Assembly: GCF_003718715.1 (NCBI RefSeq)
Contig: NZ_CP033465.1
Span: forward strand, 620,001 to 684,000
DNA from: Clostridium sp. JN-1
Lineage (GTDB): Bacteria > Bacillota > Clostridia > Clostridiales > Clostridiaceae
Direction: 5' to 3'
Length of the DNA: 64,000 nt
This document shows positions 41,336 through 50,783 of the stretch, piece after piece. Under the pieces are notes generated by a model that was given only the letters and a program-made list of their open reading frames with translations, was not told where the DNA came from and made no database searches. Both the position numbers and the translations under genes were made by a program. The stretch's first letter is position 1, and each line of letters starts with the position of its first letter.

Positions 41336-43363
41336 ATGCCCCTGCATGGTATTCCCTTGTGTGATTTCAAATATGCGGGGGAGATTTATTCTGGAGCAAC
41401 TTTTAAATATGATACTGCTGGAACAATTTCGAAAGTTAAGTTAAAATTGCTTTCTAAAAGTTCAAAAGAGATTAGCTTAGATTCTGAAAAATTACTTTCT
41501 AAGTTTATTAATCCTAATATATTTAAAAACAATAAAAAATCTTTACTTAGAGAATCTTGTGAAATAGGGAAAGACAATCTTACTAAGGAACTAAAGGCTG
41601 GAGTTAAAGAAGAAAACAAATTATATAAAACATGTTTACTAAAAATAGAAGATTCATATTTTATAAAAAATAGCACTATAAGACTGAGAAGAGAAAATTC
41701 TTTTATGAATATGAAATCAGGAATAAGCTTAGATGTTATGAAAAATAACGGCTTAAATTTGAAGCCAAGTAGAAGTTTAAAAAATGAAAGTAATAGAAAA
41801 CTAGGAATAGAAATAAGCAGAACACTAGGTAACACCGAATTCAATGGATTAAGTATAGAGAAAAGCAAAGAACTGAGTAATGAGGGAAACAAAAATTTAA
41901 TTATAGAAATTGGCAGGCAGATGTTAAGAATTTGGGATAATGGGTTCAACAAAGATAAAGCTTTTAGTCTTACAGCAGTAGATAGAGAAAATGTATTATT
42001 AAGCAAATTAAATAATGTGTTTCTAAGTAGAGATATATGTGTATTTAATAAACATGATATTGTAAAACTTGCTAGAAATAAGGTTAAAAATATTTGTAAG
42101 CCTGTAGAAAGATATATTGTAAGGAATGATTTAAAGCAGATTTGTTTTGATTTAAGTAAAAGACTTTATAGAAAATATAATTTAAAAGAGATGTTTAAAG
42201 ACAATTACAGGCTTATTAATAAAATTGCTTTCAAAGGCGCTGACAAAATAAGCTTTCAATTTACCTTAAGAAAAAATCCATCAAAAAATATAAATAAAAG
42301 TTTTAATATAAATTATTTAAGAAAATTAAATTTGAAAAACATATCTAAAGTTAGAGAAACAAAACTTGTTTATAAATGGAGTAATAAAAATATTAGTAAA
42401 GTAGGTATTTACGGTCTTAATAAAACTGCGTTAAAGAATATTTTTAAAAGTAACTATAGATTGTTCAGGAAAATAATAAATAAAAATATTTGTTATGGTA
42501 ATGAAGCTGTTGATTTAGTCAGGTTTAGGTCAAGTAATATAAACAAATATGATAATAAATTCTTAGACTTTATAAAAGTTATAGATATTTATAAACAATT
42601 GGAAAAGGGATTAATTGATTTAGCCACAACTGATATATCACAAATTCAAAGTTACTATTTAAAAAATAATTTTAATAGAGAAATTTATAAAGAATTTAAG
42701 AATAATAAGTTTATTAATGTCATAAAACGCTGGTGGTGGTTGAATGCTACAGATCCAAGAGATAGTTTGATTGTTCCAAATAAAGATTTTGATTATGACA
42801 GCAGCTTATTAAATAATCCGGGTTATGAGTATTTAAGATTCAACAATCATCCCATTTCATGGGGGAATGACTGGGGTATTGATTTTAATATTCCTGCTTA
42901 TAGAGTAAGCATAGAAATTATGTTAGACTTAGTAAATATCTTAATTATGATATGGCATGATAGTGTACAGGCATGGATGTGCTGCAGTGGAAAAGAATCT
43001 ATGCAGTTCATTATGGAACTTTTATATGATTGGTACACTTTAGATATTTCAAAGTCTAATACAGATTACTGCAGAGCTTATAGATGGATAAGGTGGGAGA
43101 TTGAAAAAGTCTATTTTTTAAATTTAGATACAGGGTTACAGGCGGTAGGAGTACTTATATCGAATTTAATAGATTATTTAAAGCAGCATCATTTTAATAT
43201 AGTTCCAATATGGAAGAATCCAAAGGCTATGGATATAGAAAGAAATTTTAATAGAATAGCTCAGAATGGTGATTTGATGAAATCTTTAAATAAGGCAAAA
43301 GGTAAAAGATATTACTATATAGAAACACAGAATATAGAAAAGAAAAATATTTTTGGGAGATGA
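41336..43363 (+). CDS. Lys/Asn-rich 675-residue protein with ordered C-terminal domain
   Basis: A short beta N-terminus (to about residue 30) is followed by about 420 residues dominated by Lys, Asn, Ile, Leu, Ser and Arg in loose short repeats (KN-S-K, LKNI-K, RK-N). The C-terminal 220 residues (from KRWWWLNATDPRDSLIVPN) are ordered and aromatic, with DYDSSLLNNPGYEYL, GNDWGIDFNIPAYR and several Cys. The middle is unusual for a structural protein and may be a stretched or DNA/peptidoglycan-binding segment. Family unknown. ATG at 41336 after AGGAAGTGAG. Confidence 0.65.
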   Translation: MPLHGIPLCDFKYAGEIYSGATFKYDTAGTISKVKLKLLSKSSKEISLDSEKLLSKFINPNIFKNNKKSLLRESCEIGKDNLTKELKAGVKEENKLYKTCLLKIEDSYFIKNSTIRLRRENSFMNMKSGISLDVMKNNGLNLKPSRSLKNESNRKLGIEISRTLGNTEFNGLSIEKSKELSNEGNKNLIIEIGRQMLRIWDNGFNKDKAFSLTAVDRENVLLSKLNNVFLSRDICVFNKHDIVKLARNKVKNICKPVERYIVRNDLKQICFDLSKRLYRKYNLKEMFKDNYRLINKIAFKGADKISFQFTLRKNPSKNINKSFNINYLRKLNLKNISKVRETKLVYKWSNKNISKVGIYGLNKTALKNIFKSNYRLFRKIINKNICYGNEAVDLVRFRSSNINKYDNKFLDFIKVIDIYKQLEKGLIDLATTDISQIQSYYLKNNFNREIYKEFKNNKFINVIKRWWWLNATDPRDSLIVPNKDFDYDSSLLNNPGYEYLRFNNHPISWGNDWGIDFNIPAYRVSIEIMLDLVNILIMIWHDSVQAWMCCSGKESMQFIMELLYDWYTLDISKSNTDYCRAYRWIRWEIEKVYFLNLDTGLQAVGVLISNLIDYLKQHHFNIVPIWKNPKAMDIERNFNRIAQNGDLMKSLNKAKGKRYYYIETQNIEKKNIFGR

Positions 43364-43367
43364 TACT

Positions 43368-43625
43368 ATGGAAATTCCTAGCACGATAGATTTTAAGAAA
43401 CCCAGACAAAAAGAATGGGGTGTTCTTCAAGGCAGGACGCTGGCTTCATTGAATTATGGTGAAATAGTAGATGAAAGTGGAAAAGCTATTAATTCAGTTT
43501 CAACAAATTGTTATCAGGATGCACTTGAACAAGCTAAAATACTTATAGCAAAAGGGACGGGTACAGCTAATGTGCAGGTAGTTGAATTTGTACCATATGA
43601 TTACATGATGCAGCCTAATGTATAG
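43368..43625 (+). CDS. Small tail-associated protein
   Basis: 85 residues from the ATG at 43368 (GGGAGATGA upstream). GYxD-like ordered protein with QDALEQAKILIAKGTGTANV. It ends VPYDYMMQPNV. Role unknown; lies within the tail-tip genes. Confidence 0.55.
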   Translation: MEIPSTIDFKKPRQKEWGVLQGRTLASLNYGEIVDESGKAINSVSTNCYQDALEQAKILIAKGTGTANVQVVEFVPYDYMMQPNV

Positions 43626-43636
43626 GAGCTGGTTAA

Positions 43637-44632
43637 ATGAAACTTATAAAAGTTAAAGATGGATTACTTGAGGTTGAGAATTTTTTCTTAACCTCTTCTT
43701 TTAGTGATTTTGCTGGAAGTTCCAATATAACTAGAGATATAAGTACTGGAAAGGTCAAACTTATTTCAAATAATAAAATTGAAAGAAATTTTAATTTCAA
43801 TGAATTTGTTATTGAGGTGGAGAAAGGAAATTTTAAGGATATGGCTGTCGATAATTATTCAATGATTTATTTGGGAAATGATAAGTATACTTTTGGAATC
43901 AGGGATAAAAAGCGAGCTCAGCAGCATAAGTTTTGGAAAATACTTAAGCAAGATAATTATGTACAGGCATATGTATCGGATGATGGTGTTACCTATACCA
44001 ACATAGGTGGCATGAACTTTGCAGATAAGATACTACATCAAGGTTTTCAAAAATACAGTGATGAGGATTTTGTATTGGATAATTATAAAGTATATGGGAG
44101 CTCGTATGTTACTGTACAAAATTTCCCCGAAAATACTGTTTGTGAACTGTATGATTTAGATAACAATTTGTTAAAAACAAGAACATTTGATGGCGATCTG
44201 GAGTGTAAAGTATTTCTGGATTGTAATATACAAGGATATTTTATTTTCAAAGATTCCACTGGAAATCAGATATATAAGTCAGATTTATTGGATTTGAAGT
44301 ATGGTGATGTATATGTATTTAGCAAATACGAACTTAAAGTAATTTATAATGGGTTGGTTGTAACTAACACAACCCCTGGAGTATTAAAAGATTTGGATGA
44401 AAGCATAACTATTAGAAATACAGATACTAAAGATTATGCAGAGCTAAAAATAGGGATACAGACTGCAAGTGATGATTTAATTCAATTAAGTTTGGATGGT
44501 GTAGCATATTCAGATAGTGTAAGTTTAGATTTACTTGAAGGTCAAAGTAAAGATATATTTGTTAAGATAACTAAAAATGTTGATAATCACAATTTTTCTG
44601 TGAGAGATTTCCAACTAGTAATAGATGAGTAG
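43637..44632 (+). CDS. Baseplate/tail-fibre protein with concanavalin-like appearance
   Basis: 331 residues, almost wholly beta strands. The N-terminal half (FVIEVEKGNF, YTFGIRDKK, VQAYVSDDGVTYTNIGGM) has the look of a laminin-G/lectin-like domain; the C-terminal half ends in an Ig-like domain (TIRNTDTKDYAELKIGI). It could bind host polysaccharide. Family not named with certainty. Confidence 0.6.
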   Translation: MKLIKVKDGLLEVENFFLTSSFSDFAGSSNITRDISTGKVKLISNNKIERNFNFNEFVIEVEKGNFKDMAVDNYSMIYLGNDKYTFGIRDKKRAQQHKFWKILKQDNYVQAYVSDDGVTYTNIGGMNFADKILHQGFQKYSDEDFVLDNYKVYGSSYVTVQNFPENTVCELYDLDNNLLKTRTFDGDLECKVFLDCNIQGYFIFKDSTGNQIYKSDLLDLKYGDVYVFSKYELKVIYNGLVVTNTTPGVLKDLDESITIRNTDTKDYAELKIGIQTASDDLIQLSLDGVAYSDSVSLDLLEGQSKDIFVKITKNVDNHNFSVRDFQLVIDE

Positions 44633-44643
44633 GTGATGACTGT

Positions 44644-45081
44644 ATGAGTGAATTTTTTAATGTAACTCTCAGCAGTGATGTTATTATAGATGATTCCAGC
44701 AATGGGAAAAATAATACCTGGAGTGCATATCAAATAAATGAAAAGTTATCTGAAATGGATAAAAAAATTGAAGAAAATAGGTTTTATACAGAAACTTTAA
44801 ACAAGCGGTTTTCATATATAACATTTACTACTATAGCAAACCTAAATTCTATAAGTGGTACTATATTAAATTCGGTTGTGGATATTGCAAATACATCATC
44901 AATTAAAAGTTTATCTTTTAAAATTACAGAAGGAAATATATTGCTATATGGTGGAGTAATACCTCCACAAAGGGCTATTTCTTTTGAAACTCAAAGAACT
45001 GATTTAATAATCCAAGTAGATGGTGACGGAACAATAAATATGATAACAAAACACATAGGGCCAAAGGAGGCTGCAAATTAA
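44644..45081 (+). CDS. Short tail-fibre protein
   Basis: 145 residues: N-terminal beta, a coiled coil (YQINEKLSEMDKKIEENRF) likely to trimerise, then a beta C-terminus (LIIQVDGDGTINMITKHIG). The same C-terminal type of ending (QGDGMISIYTN) occurs in the next protein, suggesting related assembly domains. Confidence 0.6.
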   Translation: MSEFFNVTLSSDVIIDDSSNGKNNTWSAYQINEKLSEMDKKIEENRFYTETLNKRFSYITFTTIANLNSISGTILNSVVDIANTSSIKSLSFKITEGNILLYGGVIPPQRAISFETQRTDLIIQVDGDGTINMITKHIGPKEAAN

Positions 45082-46830
45082 ATGAATACCTTTTATGATT
45101 TTGGGGCAAAGACTGTTAAGGGAAATAATATAAGTAATTTATCAACAGCATATTCATATGCTGCATCAATTCCACATTTTTTTGAAACTGATGATGCAAT
45201 TTATTTGGATGGAATACCTTGTGATAAATATACTCTTTCACCTATAACATGTTACAAGGATAAAATTAGAATGAATATGGCAGGCATAGCATTTATGACT
45301 TCCCCATTTACTTCAACTAGATATTTTAATAGAAGTATAGGTGATGAAAATAAATTTCCATATAGGATGCCGTATTTGCCTGTGAATACATTATTTAAGA
45401 ATAATGCTAGATTAAGCAATGGGGATGAAGTTATAATAACTCCTACTAGTAATTATAATAATGCAGGCAAAAGTACTTTTGTTATGGTGATTAGTAAAAA
45501 TACAAATAAGATAACCTGGTTAAATTCTACTGATATTGCTAATTTTAAGTCTGGAATTATAGCGTTAGATGATAATAAATTTATAACTAATAGAGTTGGG
45601 TACAACAAGGGTACCAATCAAGACAGTATTGGCAGCCAAGAAGGCACTTTGCAGTGTATTGATAGAGTTAGTAATATTGTTTCAAATATTACATTATCTC
45701 AATATGGATACATCCATAACATAATAGGACGGACTGTCCAAGGAGACTTAGTTGTATTACACGCTATTCAATCTGGAGTACCATCACAAAACACTATTAA
45801 AGTTAATTTCACAGTATCTAAAATATCCAAGTCAGATTTAACTGTAACTAATCTACTTACAATACCGATAACACAAACTGATAATTCAAAGTTTTATACT
45901 AATCTTCATTTTGAACCGGCTGTTACGCTGGATAACAAAACTATTTATTTTGTAGATGGTACTATTGACGATACTGCTAATAGAGGTGCTAAATATACTA
46001 TAGGCAAATGTGAAGTGGATTTAGATAATGGGGCAGCAGTTCAGACCCCTATAAGTGTGGATTTAAATGGACTTGTAGATGCACTTTATCATATCCCTGA
46101 GTATAATCAATACAAGTCCTGCCAAAGTACAAATATTATATTGAATTATTTGGAATTCGGCGATAAGAAATATTTAGCTGCAACAAATACGTCAAATGCT
46201 GAAGCTATCCTATATAATAATGCAAATGCAGCGAATTACAATGCCTATTGCTTTATGTATTTATTTGAAATCAATGGTAATACGTTAAAATTAGTAGATT
46301 ATAAGCCGGGTCTAGGTGGCAGTGCAGATATTCCCCAGGCAGTTTTCCCGTTAAATAATGCTAAGAATTTATTGGTTATTAGAAATAACGGACTAGATAT
46401 AGTTACAGTTGATACCTCAACATCTAAATTTATTATACAGGATACTATAAGTGAGCCAATTTATTCATGTGGAATAGATGAATTAGAAAGAGTCTGGTAT
46501 GTAACAAGTTTGGATGGCTTAGTTAATGATGCAAAGTTAAAGGTATTTTCTGTTGGGGCTGTAATCACAGTTAATACAGCTTTTGAAAATCCTAATATTA
46601 CTTACGAGGAAAAAGACATAGATTCTAATGTAATTGTATCAACTAGAAATAATGAAGGAAATCGTGTGGTAACTAATTTGCAGTTGTTACTAGAAGGAAA
46701 CGCTGTATTTAGCAGTACAAGCTCCAAAACAATAACTATAACAACAAGTAAAGATGTTGATACCTCTGTACCTATTAAAATTCAGGGTGATGGCATGATA
46801 TCTATATATACAAATATTGTTCCAGCTTAA
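45082..46830 (+). CDS. Tail fibre / receptor-binding candidate (beta-propeller-like)
   Basis: 582 residues. Repeating four-stranded blocks with GDEVIITPTS, FVMVISKNTNKITWLN, LVVLHAIQSG, NTIYFVDG-like and LLVIRNNGLDIVTVD elements resemble a WD/Kelch-type propeller. It ends in the VPIKIQGDGMISIYTNIV strand pair shared with the previous gene. Last large tail gene, the usual place for the receptor-binding protein. Confidence 0.65.
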   Translation: MNTFYDFGAKTVKGNNISNLSTAYSYAASIPHFFETDDAIYLDGIPCDKYTLSPITCYKDKIRMNMAGIAFMTSPFTSTRYFNRSIGDENKFPYRMPYLPVNTLFKNNARLSNGDEVIITPTSNYNNAGKSTFVMVISKNTNKITWLNSTDIANFKSGIIALDDNKFITNRVGYNKGTNQDSIGSQEGTLQCIDRVSNIVSNITLSQYGYIHNIIGRTVQGDLVVLHAIQSGVPSQNTIKVNFTVSKISKSDLTVTNLLTIPITQTDNSKFYTNLHFEPAVTLDNKTIYFVDGTIDDTANRGAKYTIGKCEVDLDNGAAVQTPISVDLNGLVDALYHIPEYNQYKSCQSTNIILNYLEFGDKKYLAATNTSNAEAILYNNANAANYNAYCFMYLFEINGNTLKLVDYKPGLGGSADIPQAVFPLNNAKNLLVIRNNGLDIVTVDTSTSKFIIQDTISEPIYSCGIDELERVWYVTSLDGLVNDAKLKVFSVGAVITVNTAFENPNITYEEKDIDSNVIVSTRNNEGNRVVTNLQLLLEGNAVFSSTSSKTITITTSKDVDTSVPIKIQGDGMISIYTNIVPA

Positions 46831-46848
46831 TAGGAAAGTGGTGAAAAT

Positions 46849-47511
46849 ATGGCTAATATTACACTAGAAGACTATGTAAACACATATAGAAACAAAATAG
46901 GAGGATTTAGAGTATCCTCTGCAAATACAAATATAATGAACATTAGTAGAAAGAGATCTGTGCAAATTCCTAATAATAATAAGTTTAGTTTTTTGGAGAC
47001 TGCAGTTAAGGTCAAGGTCAGCAGGATGTATATAATAAAAAGTGATGTTGCATATAAAAAACAGTCCAGTCCGGTAATTAACATAGTGTCTATGAATATT
47101 AAGAAGAAGAACAATGAAGAATTTAACTATAGCAACTATCACAATTTTATATATACAACCTGGAAAAATATAATGATGGTAGATACCCTTTATAGTAAGA
47201 GCATCATTAGCTTAGACATATCAGATATTGTATTTCCGCCAGTTCCAACAAAAGGGAGAGGAATAACTGATATAGAACTGACCTTGATTTCAGGAAAGCA
47301 TTATAAAATTGTATTAAAAAATTCTGATAAAGTAGGGATATCTTCTGTAGAGAATTTACCAGCCAGCTTAAGTTTTGACTCTGCAGAAAATTCTATAGAG
47401 GGAGTAGTTTTTTTAACCGGAACTACTATATCTAATATTACTCTATCCGATAAAACAGAAATAAAATTAACTTTTAATGTAATACCGGCAAGTTTATCTG
47501 ATGGAATCTAA
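46849..47511 (+). CDS. Tail-fibre-associated protein, unknown
   Basis: 220 residues, ATG at 46849. Basic N-terminal half and beta-rich C-terminal half (GITDIELTLISGKHYKIVL, SLSFDSAENSIEGVVFL). No family recognised; follows the fibre gene, so a fibre tip or chaperone is possible. Confidence 0.55.
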   Translation: MANITLEDYVNTYRNKIGGFRVSSANTNIMNISRKRSVQIPNNNKFSFLETAVKVKVSRMYIIKSDVAYKKQSSPVINIVSMNIKKKNNEEFNYSNYHNFIYTTWKNIMMVDTLYSKSIISLDISDIVFPPVPTKGRGITDIELTLISGKHYKIVLKNSDKVGISSVENLPASLSFDSAENSIEGVVFLTGTTISNITLSDKTEIKLTFNVIPASLSDGI

Positions 47512-47525
47512 GGGGGAAGGATAAG

Positions 47526-47696
47526 ATGAATTACAAAATAATAAATGATGAAAATGGTCTGAGAGTAGAAGGATATAACGAAGATAAAAAGTTAGCATAT
47601 GTCCAGCCTTTTAACTCATTTACCGGACAGAAGTTTACTTCAATTGATGAGTGTAAGTCATATTGTGAAGCATTAGGTTATGATATAGCAGAATAA
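47526..47696 (+). CDS. 56-residue protein at the end of the tail operon
   Basis: ATG at 47526 behind GGGGGAAGG. Compact, with FNSFTGQKFTSIDECKSYC. Similar short proteins follow fibre genes in clostridial phages, function unknown. A perfect terminator lies 20 bases downstream. Confidence 0.6.
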   Translation: MNYKIINDENGLRVEGYNEDKKLAYVQPFNSFTGQKFTSIDECKSYCEALGYDIAE

Positions 47697-47716
47697 TTTC
47701 ATAAAATAATTAATAG

Positions 47717-47740
47717 GACTAGAGATAGTCTTTTTATTTT
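47717..47740 (+). terminator. Terminator between tail and lysis genes
   Basis: Perfect 5-bp stem GACTA/TAGTC with a GAGA tetraloop, followed by TTTTTATTTT. It ends the structural operon. Confidence 0.75.
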
Positions 47741-47931
47741 GCTTAAAATGGAAGTGGTGATATGGAAAAATAAGATATGTAAAGATATTACTGGACGAGA
47801 CTATACAGCATAAAAAAGTTATTTAAATATATTGTGAACTGAATTAAGAAAAATATACGTAAATAAACTAAGAAGGTATGAGTTCTGGAGAAATCCAAAG
47901 CTTTTTTAATACTCAAAATTGGAGGTGCTAT

Positions 47932-48195
47932 ATGAGTGAAAATTATGATTCTGAGTTATGTGCAGAAAGGCATAAAAGGATAGACGAGAAATTAGATTTG
48001 CATGATACAAAACTAAATGATTGTTCTAATAGGTTGGATAAACTGGAACAGCGAGGTGCTGCAGTAGACGAAAAATTAGAAAATCTATGTGATCAAATTA
48101 AAAATTTAGTAGTTACCCTTAGGTGGGGTATGGGTATATTAGGAGCTTCATTCTTGGGGCTCTTTATTTATTTGCTTGAATTACATTTGAAATAG
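47932..48195 (+). CDS. XhlA-type haemolysin/holin-associated protein
   Basis: 87 residues from the ATG at 47932 (GGAGGTG upstream). A coiled coil (about 12-60) and a single C-terminal membrane helix (LRWGMGILGASFLGLFIYLL) as in XhlA. It works with the holin and amidase in host lysis. Confidence 0.75.
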   Translation: MSENYDSELCAERHKRIDEKLDLHDTKLNDCSNRLDKLEQRGAAVDEKLENLCDQIKNLVVTLRWGMGILGASFLGLFIYLLELHLK

Positions 48196-48215
48196 AAGAG
48201 AAAGGAAATGATTTT

Positions 48216-48977
48216 ATGGTAATAACTTATGACTTTGGACATGGTACTGGTCAAGACAGAGGAGCTTCTGGCTATAGAAATGAGGAACACGATTGTAGAG
48301 AGTATGGAGCTTTAACTATTAAGAAGCTTCAGCAATTAGGACATACATGTTATAATTGTACCCCTTCAGCAAGTCCGGCTTTATCATTAGGTCAATCATT
48401 AGCTTATAGAGTTAACAAAGCAAATTCTATAGATTCACAACTATATTTATGCTTTCATGTAAATGCGTTTGAAACAGATAAAGCAAACGGATGTGAAGCT
48501 GAATATATAAGCGCTTCAGGTAAAACATATGCTGACAGGATATGCAACGAAATATCTAGCAGTTTAGGGTATAGAAATAGAGGTAGCCAATTAAGAACTG
48601 GATTATATGTTTTAAAATATACCAATATGCCAGCAATATTAATTGAGCCATTCTTCTGTGATACTAAGAGCGATTGTGATAAGTATGATCCTGAAAAGTT
48701 GGCAACAGCAATAGTAAAAGGAATTACAGGACAAACAGTTTCAAGTCAACCGGTTGCACTTAAACCAGTAGTTAAAGCAGCACCAAAGTATCCCGGAACT
48801 ATTCCAGAGGGAGTATTTCAAATACCAGGTACTAAAGGATATGTTGAACCACGTACAGATGGGGGAATAGGTATACATTTAGATAGAGGTAATTATATTA
48901 CTATAGGCAAGGGGTATATAGATGCATATTGCAATGACAATAATGGACATGGTACAAGCAAAAGAATAGTTGGTTAG
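48216..48977 (+). CDS. Endolysin: N-acetylmuramoyl-L-alanine amidase (Amidase_3)
   Basis: 253 residues. Catalytic domain 1-170: zinc ligands in FGHGTG (His), the Glu of RNEEHDCRE, and His in CFHVNA; catalytic Glu in ILIEPFF. The C-terminal part (from about 190: YPGTIPEGVFQIPGTKGYVE) is a small beta wall-binding domain. It cuts the sugar-peptide bond of peptidoglycan. No signal peptide; release depends on the holin. Confidence 0.9.
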   Translation: MVITYDFGHGTGQDRGASGYRNEEHDCREYGALTIKKLQQLGHTCYNCTPSASPALSLGQSLAYRVNKANSIDSQLYLCFHVNAFETDKANGCEAEYISASGKTYADRICNEISSSLGYRNRGSQLRTGLYVLKYTNMPAILIEPFFCDTKSDCDKYDPEKLATAIVKGITGQTVSSQPVALKPVVKAAPKYPGTIPEGVFQIPGTKGYVEPRTDGGIGIHLDRGNYITIGKGYIDAYCNDNNGHGTSKRIVG

Positions 48978-49037
48978 CAATTGAGCTATTAAGGCTTTTT
49001 TTAATTGCCAAAAATAAGATTTTAGGAGGAAAAAAGT

Positions 49038-49517
49038 ATGTTAGGAAATGAAGTAGCAAATATAATCTCAAGTGGGGTATTAAGTATTTTAGGGGCTATA
49101 GCATTTTATGGTGTGGCAGTAGGAGTTACTTATCTTAAGAAGAAAAGGGAAGCTCTTATAAATCAACTTGGCGTGGATCAGTACAATGAAGATTATAAAG
49201 TTGCGCAGGATATTTATTATATTGTAGAACAGCAGTTTAAGTTTATTCCACAGGCAGGAGAGCAAAAGAAAAAGGAGTTTAATAAGTTACTAACTGGGAA
49301 AATACCAGGAATATCTCAAGAGGAATTGGACCATTTCAGAGAAACTATTTGTGGGAAAGTTAATTCAGAGTTTAAGAGTGCTAATATATTGGCTCCTGCT
49401 TATGATGAAAATAAGGATGTTGCTGACGTGATGGATGTTAATAAAAGACAAAATAATGATATTGCTAAAGAACAGTATCAAGAACAAAACATACAACCCC
49501 AAGCAGCAGCTCAATAA
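49038..49517 (+). CDS. LLH-family holin
   Basis: 159 residues with one N-terminal membrane helix (IISSGVLSILGAIAFYGVAVGV) and a charged C-terminal domain containing QDIYYIVEQQFK, the Phage_holin_LLH pattern. RBS AGGAGG upstream. It follows the endolysin, reversing the more common order. Confidence 0.8.
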   Translation: MLGNEVANIISSGVLSILGAIAFYGVAVGVTYLKKKREALINQLGVDQYNEDYKVAQDIYYIVEQQFKFIPQAGEQKKKEFNKLLTGKIPGISQEELDHFRETICGKVNSEFKSANILAPAYDENKDVADVMDVNKRQNNDIAKEQYQEQNIQPQAAAQ

Positions 49518-49528
49518 GAATTTTTTTA

Positions 49529-49560
49529 AGCTTAGAGTAGAAAAAACTCTAAGCTCTATT
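49529..49560 (+). terminator. Hairpin ending the lysis operon
   Basis: Perfect 10-bp stem AGCTTAGAGT/ACTCTAAGCT, 7-base loop, weak T-rich tail (CTATTTA). It lies between convergent genes and probably serves both. Confidence 0.65.
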
Positions 49561-49576
49561 TACTACACGATATAAA

Positions 49577-50623
49577 CTATAGGCTTTGATTATTTGACAT
49601 TTCAACATATTCAAATAAATCATATTCTTCCCTATTTTCCCAATCACATACATAACCATTAAAGAAATATGATTCTGTAAAATTATCACATATATTAACT
49701 GATATATCAAAATGATTATATAAGGATAATAAACCTAGAAGTTTGTCATTTACTTTTATAATTGATATATTGTGTACTTTTCCTGGTAGAGAAAATTTCT
49801 TAGGGTATTTTCCTCTATCTATAAGAACAGAAAATTTATTTTTTCCACCATTAACAATCCAATTTCTTATAGGATCAAATTTATTCTGTAATACAAACTG
49901 TGAACCATTTGAGAATGCTAGAAAATTAAAAACAATTTTAGCACAAACTCTATAAAAGTTTTCTATATCAAATTTTGTAGATTGGTGAGATATAACTTGT
50001 TCTGACTCAAATTTAGGTTGAGGTTTTGATACTATAATGCTTTTAATTATCTTATTGATGTATTCCAATGAAGGAGGTTTAACTGTATCATCGTGTACTC
50101 CTAAATACCACTTATTTTGAAAATTACCTAGTAACATTATATTTGATGGTATATTATTATCTTTTATAGTTATATATTTATTATTGAAATTTCTAAGTGC
50201 TTCGATTAAATTTGATAACTGAATATTATAGTTACCTTCTGATGGATCTAAAATAGTGTCTATTCTAGTTTGATTTATAATTTTAAATTGCGGTATAGGA
50301 TGTGGAGTTGCAAGTTTAGTATAGCCTAAGATCACATTGCTTGGATCATTACTAAAAGACATAACATGGATTTTTGATTTAGTTGCGTTCTTAGTACATA
50401 AAGATCCCCTTTTACCTGGACCTTCAAATTGTCTTGGTATAGCAATAATTGAATTTCGCATAAAATCTAATTCTATACGTGAAAATATATCAGTATTAAA
50501 TTGGTCACTAACCATACCTTTAGGTAGCTTAGCAATTCCACCTATACCTGCAGGGATAATGTGTTCCCTTTCTTTAAATGTCACTTCTGGTTCCGTTTTT
50601 TTTAAATATATACATTTGCTCAT
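49577..50623 (-). CDS. HNH-like protein (HNH_5-type N-terminus), probable prophage cargo
   Basis: 348 residues, ATG at 50623 behind GAGGGGGAA. N-terminus CIYLKKTEPEVTFKEREHII, then PAGIGG follows the HNH_5 pattern with the catalytic EH(I)IP block, but the usual second Cys of the CxxC knuckle is missing (CIYL). The remaining 270 residues (aromatic, mixed fold) have no recognised motif. It reads against the late operon at the prophage's right end, the place where defence and conversion genes accumulate. Nuclease activity is inferred. Confidence 0.65.
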   Translation of the reverse strand: MSKCIYLKKTEPEVTFKEREHIIPAGIGGIAKLPKGMVSDQFNTDIFSRIELDFMRNSIIAIPRQFEGPGKRGSLCTKNATKSKIHVMSFSNDPSNVILGYTKLATPHPIPQFKIINQTRIDTILDPSEGNYNIQLSNLIEALRNFNNKYITIKDNNIPSNIMLLGNFQNKWYLGVHDDTVKPPSLEYINKIIKSIIVSKPQPKFESEQVISHQSTKFDIENFYRVCAKIVFNFLAFSNGSQFVLQNKFDPIRNWIVNGGKNKFSVLIDRGKYPKKFSLPGKVHNISIIKVNDKLLGLLSLYNHFDISVNICDNFTESYFFNGYVCDWENREEYDLFEYVEMSNNQSL

Positions 50624-50640
50624 TTATATATTCCCCCTCA

Positions 50641-50675
50641 TATAGATGTAAAAATAACTTTATTTTACATCTATA
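50641..50675. repeat. 13-bp inverted repeat upstream of the HNH gene
   Basis: TATAGATGTAAAA / TTTTACATCTATA, perfect, 9-base spacer, about 18 bases before the HNH start. Could be an operator overlapping the promoter. It shares the TATAGAT/ATCTATA half-site with the larger palindrome next to it. Confidence 0.6.
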
Positions 50676-50680
50676 TAATT

Positions 50681-50724
50681 ATAATAACATATCTATTGTA
50701 GATCTATAATAGATATGTTATTAT
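50681..50724. repeat. 44-bp near-perfect palindrome
   Basis: 17-bp perfect arms (ATAATAACATATCTATT and its complement) around GTAGATCTAT, whose centre TAGATCTA is itself a palindrome. Over all 44 bases only one pair fails (G at 50698 with T at 50707). It lies between the divergent HNH gene and the rightward promoter at 50749. Confidence 0.8.
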
Positions 50725-50733
50725 CTTAAAATA

Positions 50734-50754
50734 GGACATATGTTCGTATATAAT
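50734..50754 (+). promoter_or_regulatory. Promoter with LexA-like site
   Basis: GGAC-ATAT-GTTCG (50734-50746) is one base from the GAAC-N4-GTTC LexA core. It directly precedes TATAAT (50749-50754). An AGGAGG ribosome site and the methylase relic follow, so the promoter outlived its gene. Confidence 0.45.
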
Positions 50755-50783
50755 AGTATTATCTGGAACATAGGAGGTACTAT

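Noticed and set aside
41386-42006. Leftward 206-codon frame over the Lys/Asn-rich gene
   Set aside because: Antisense of a low-complexity region, Leu/Ser/Phe-rich, without start signals.
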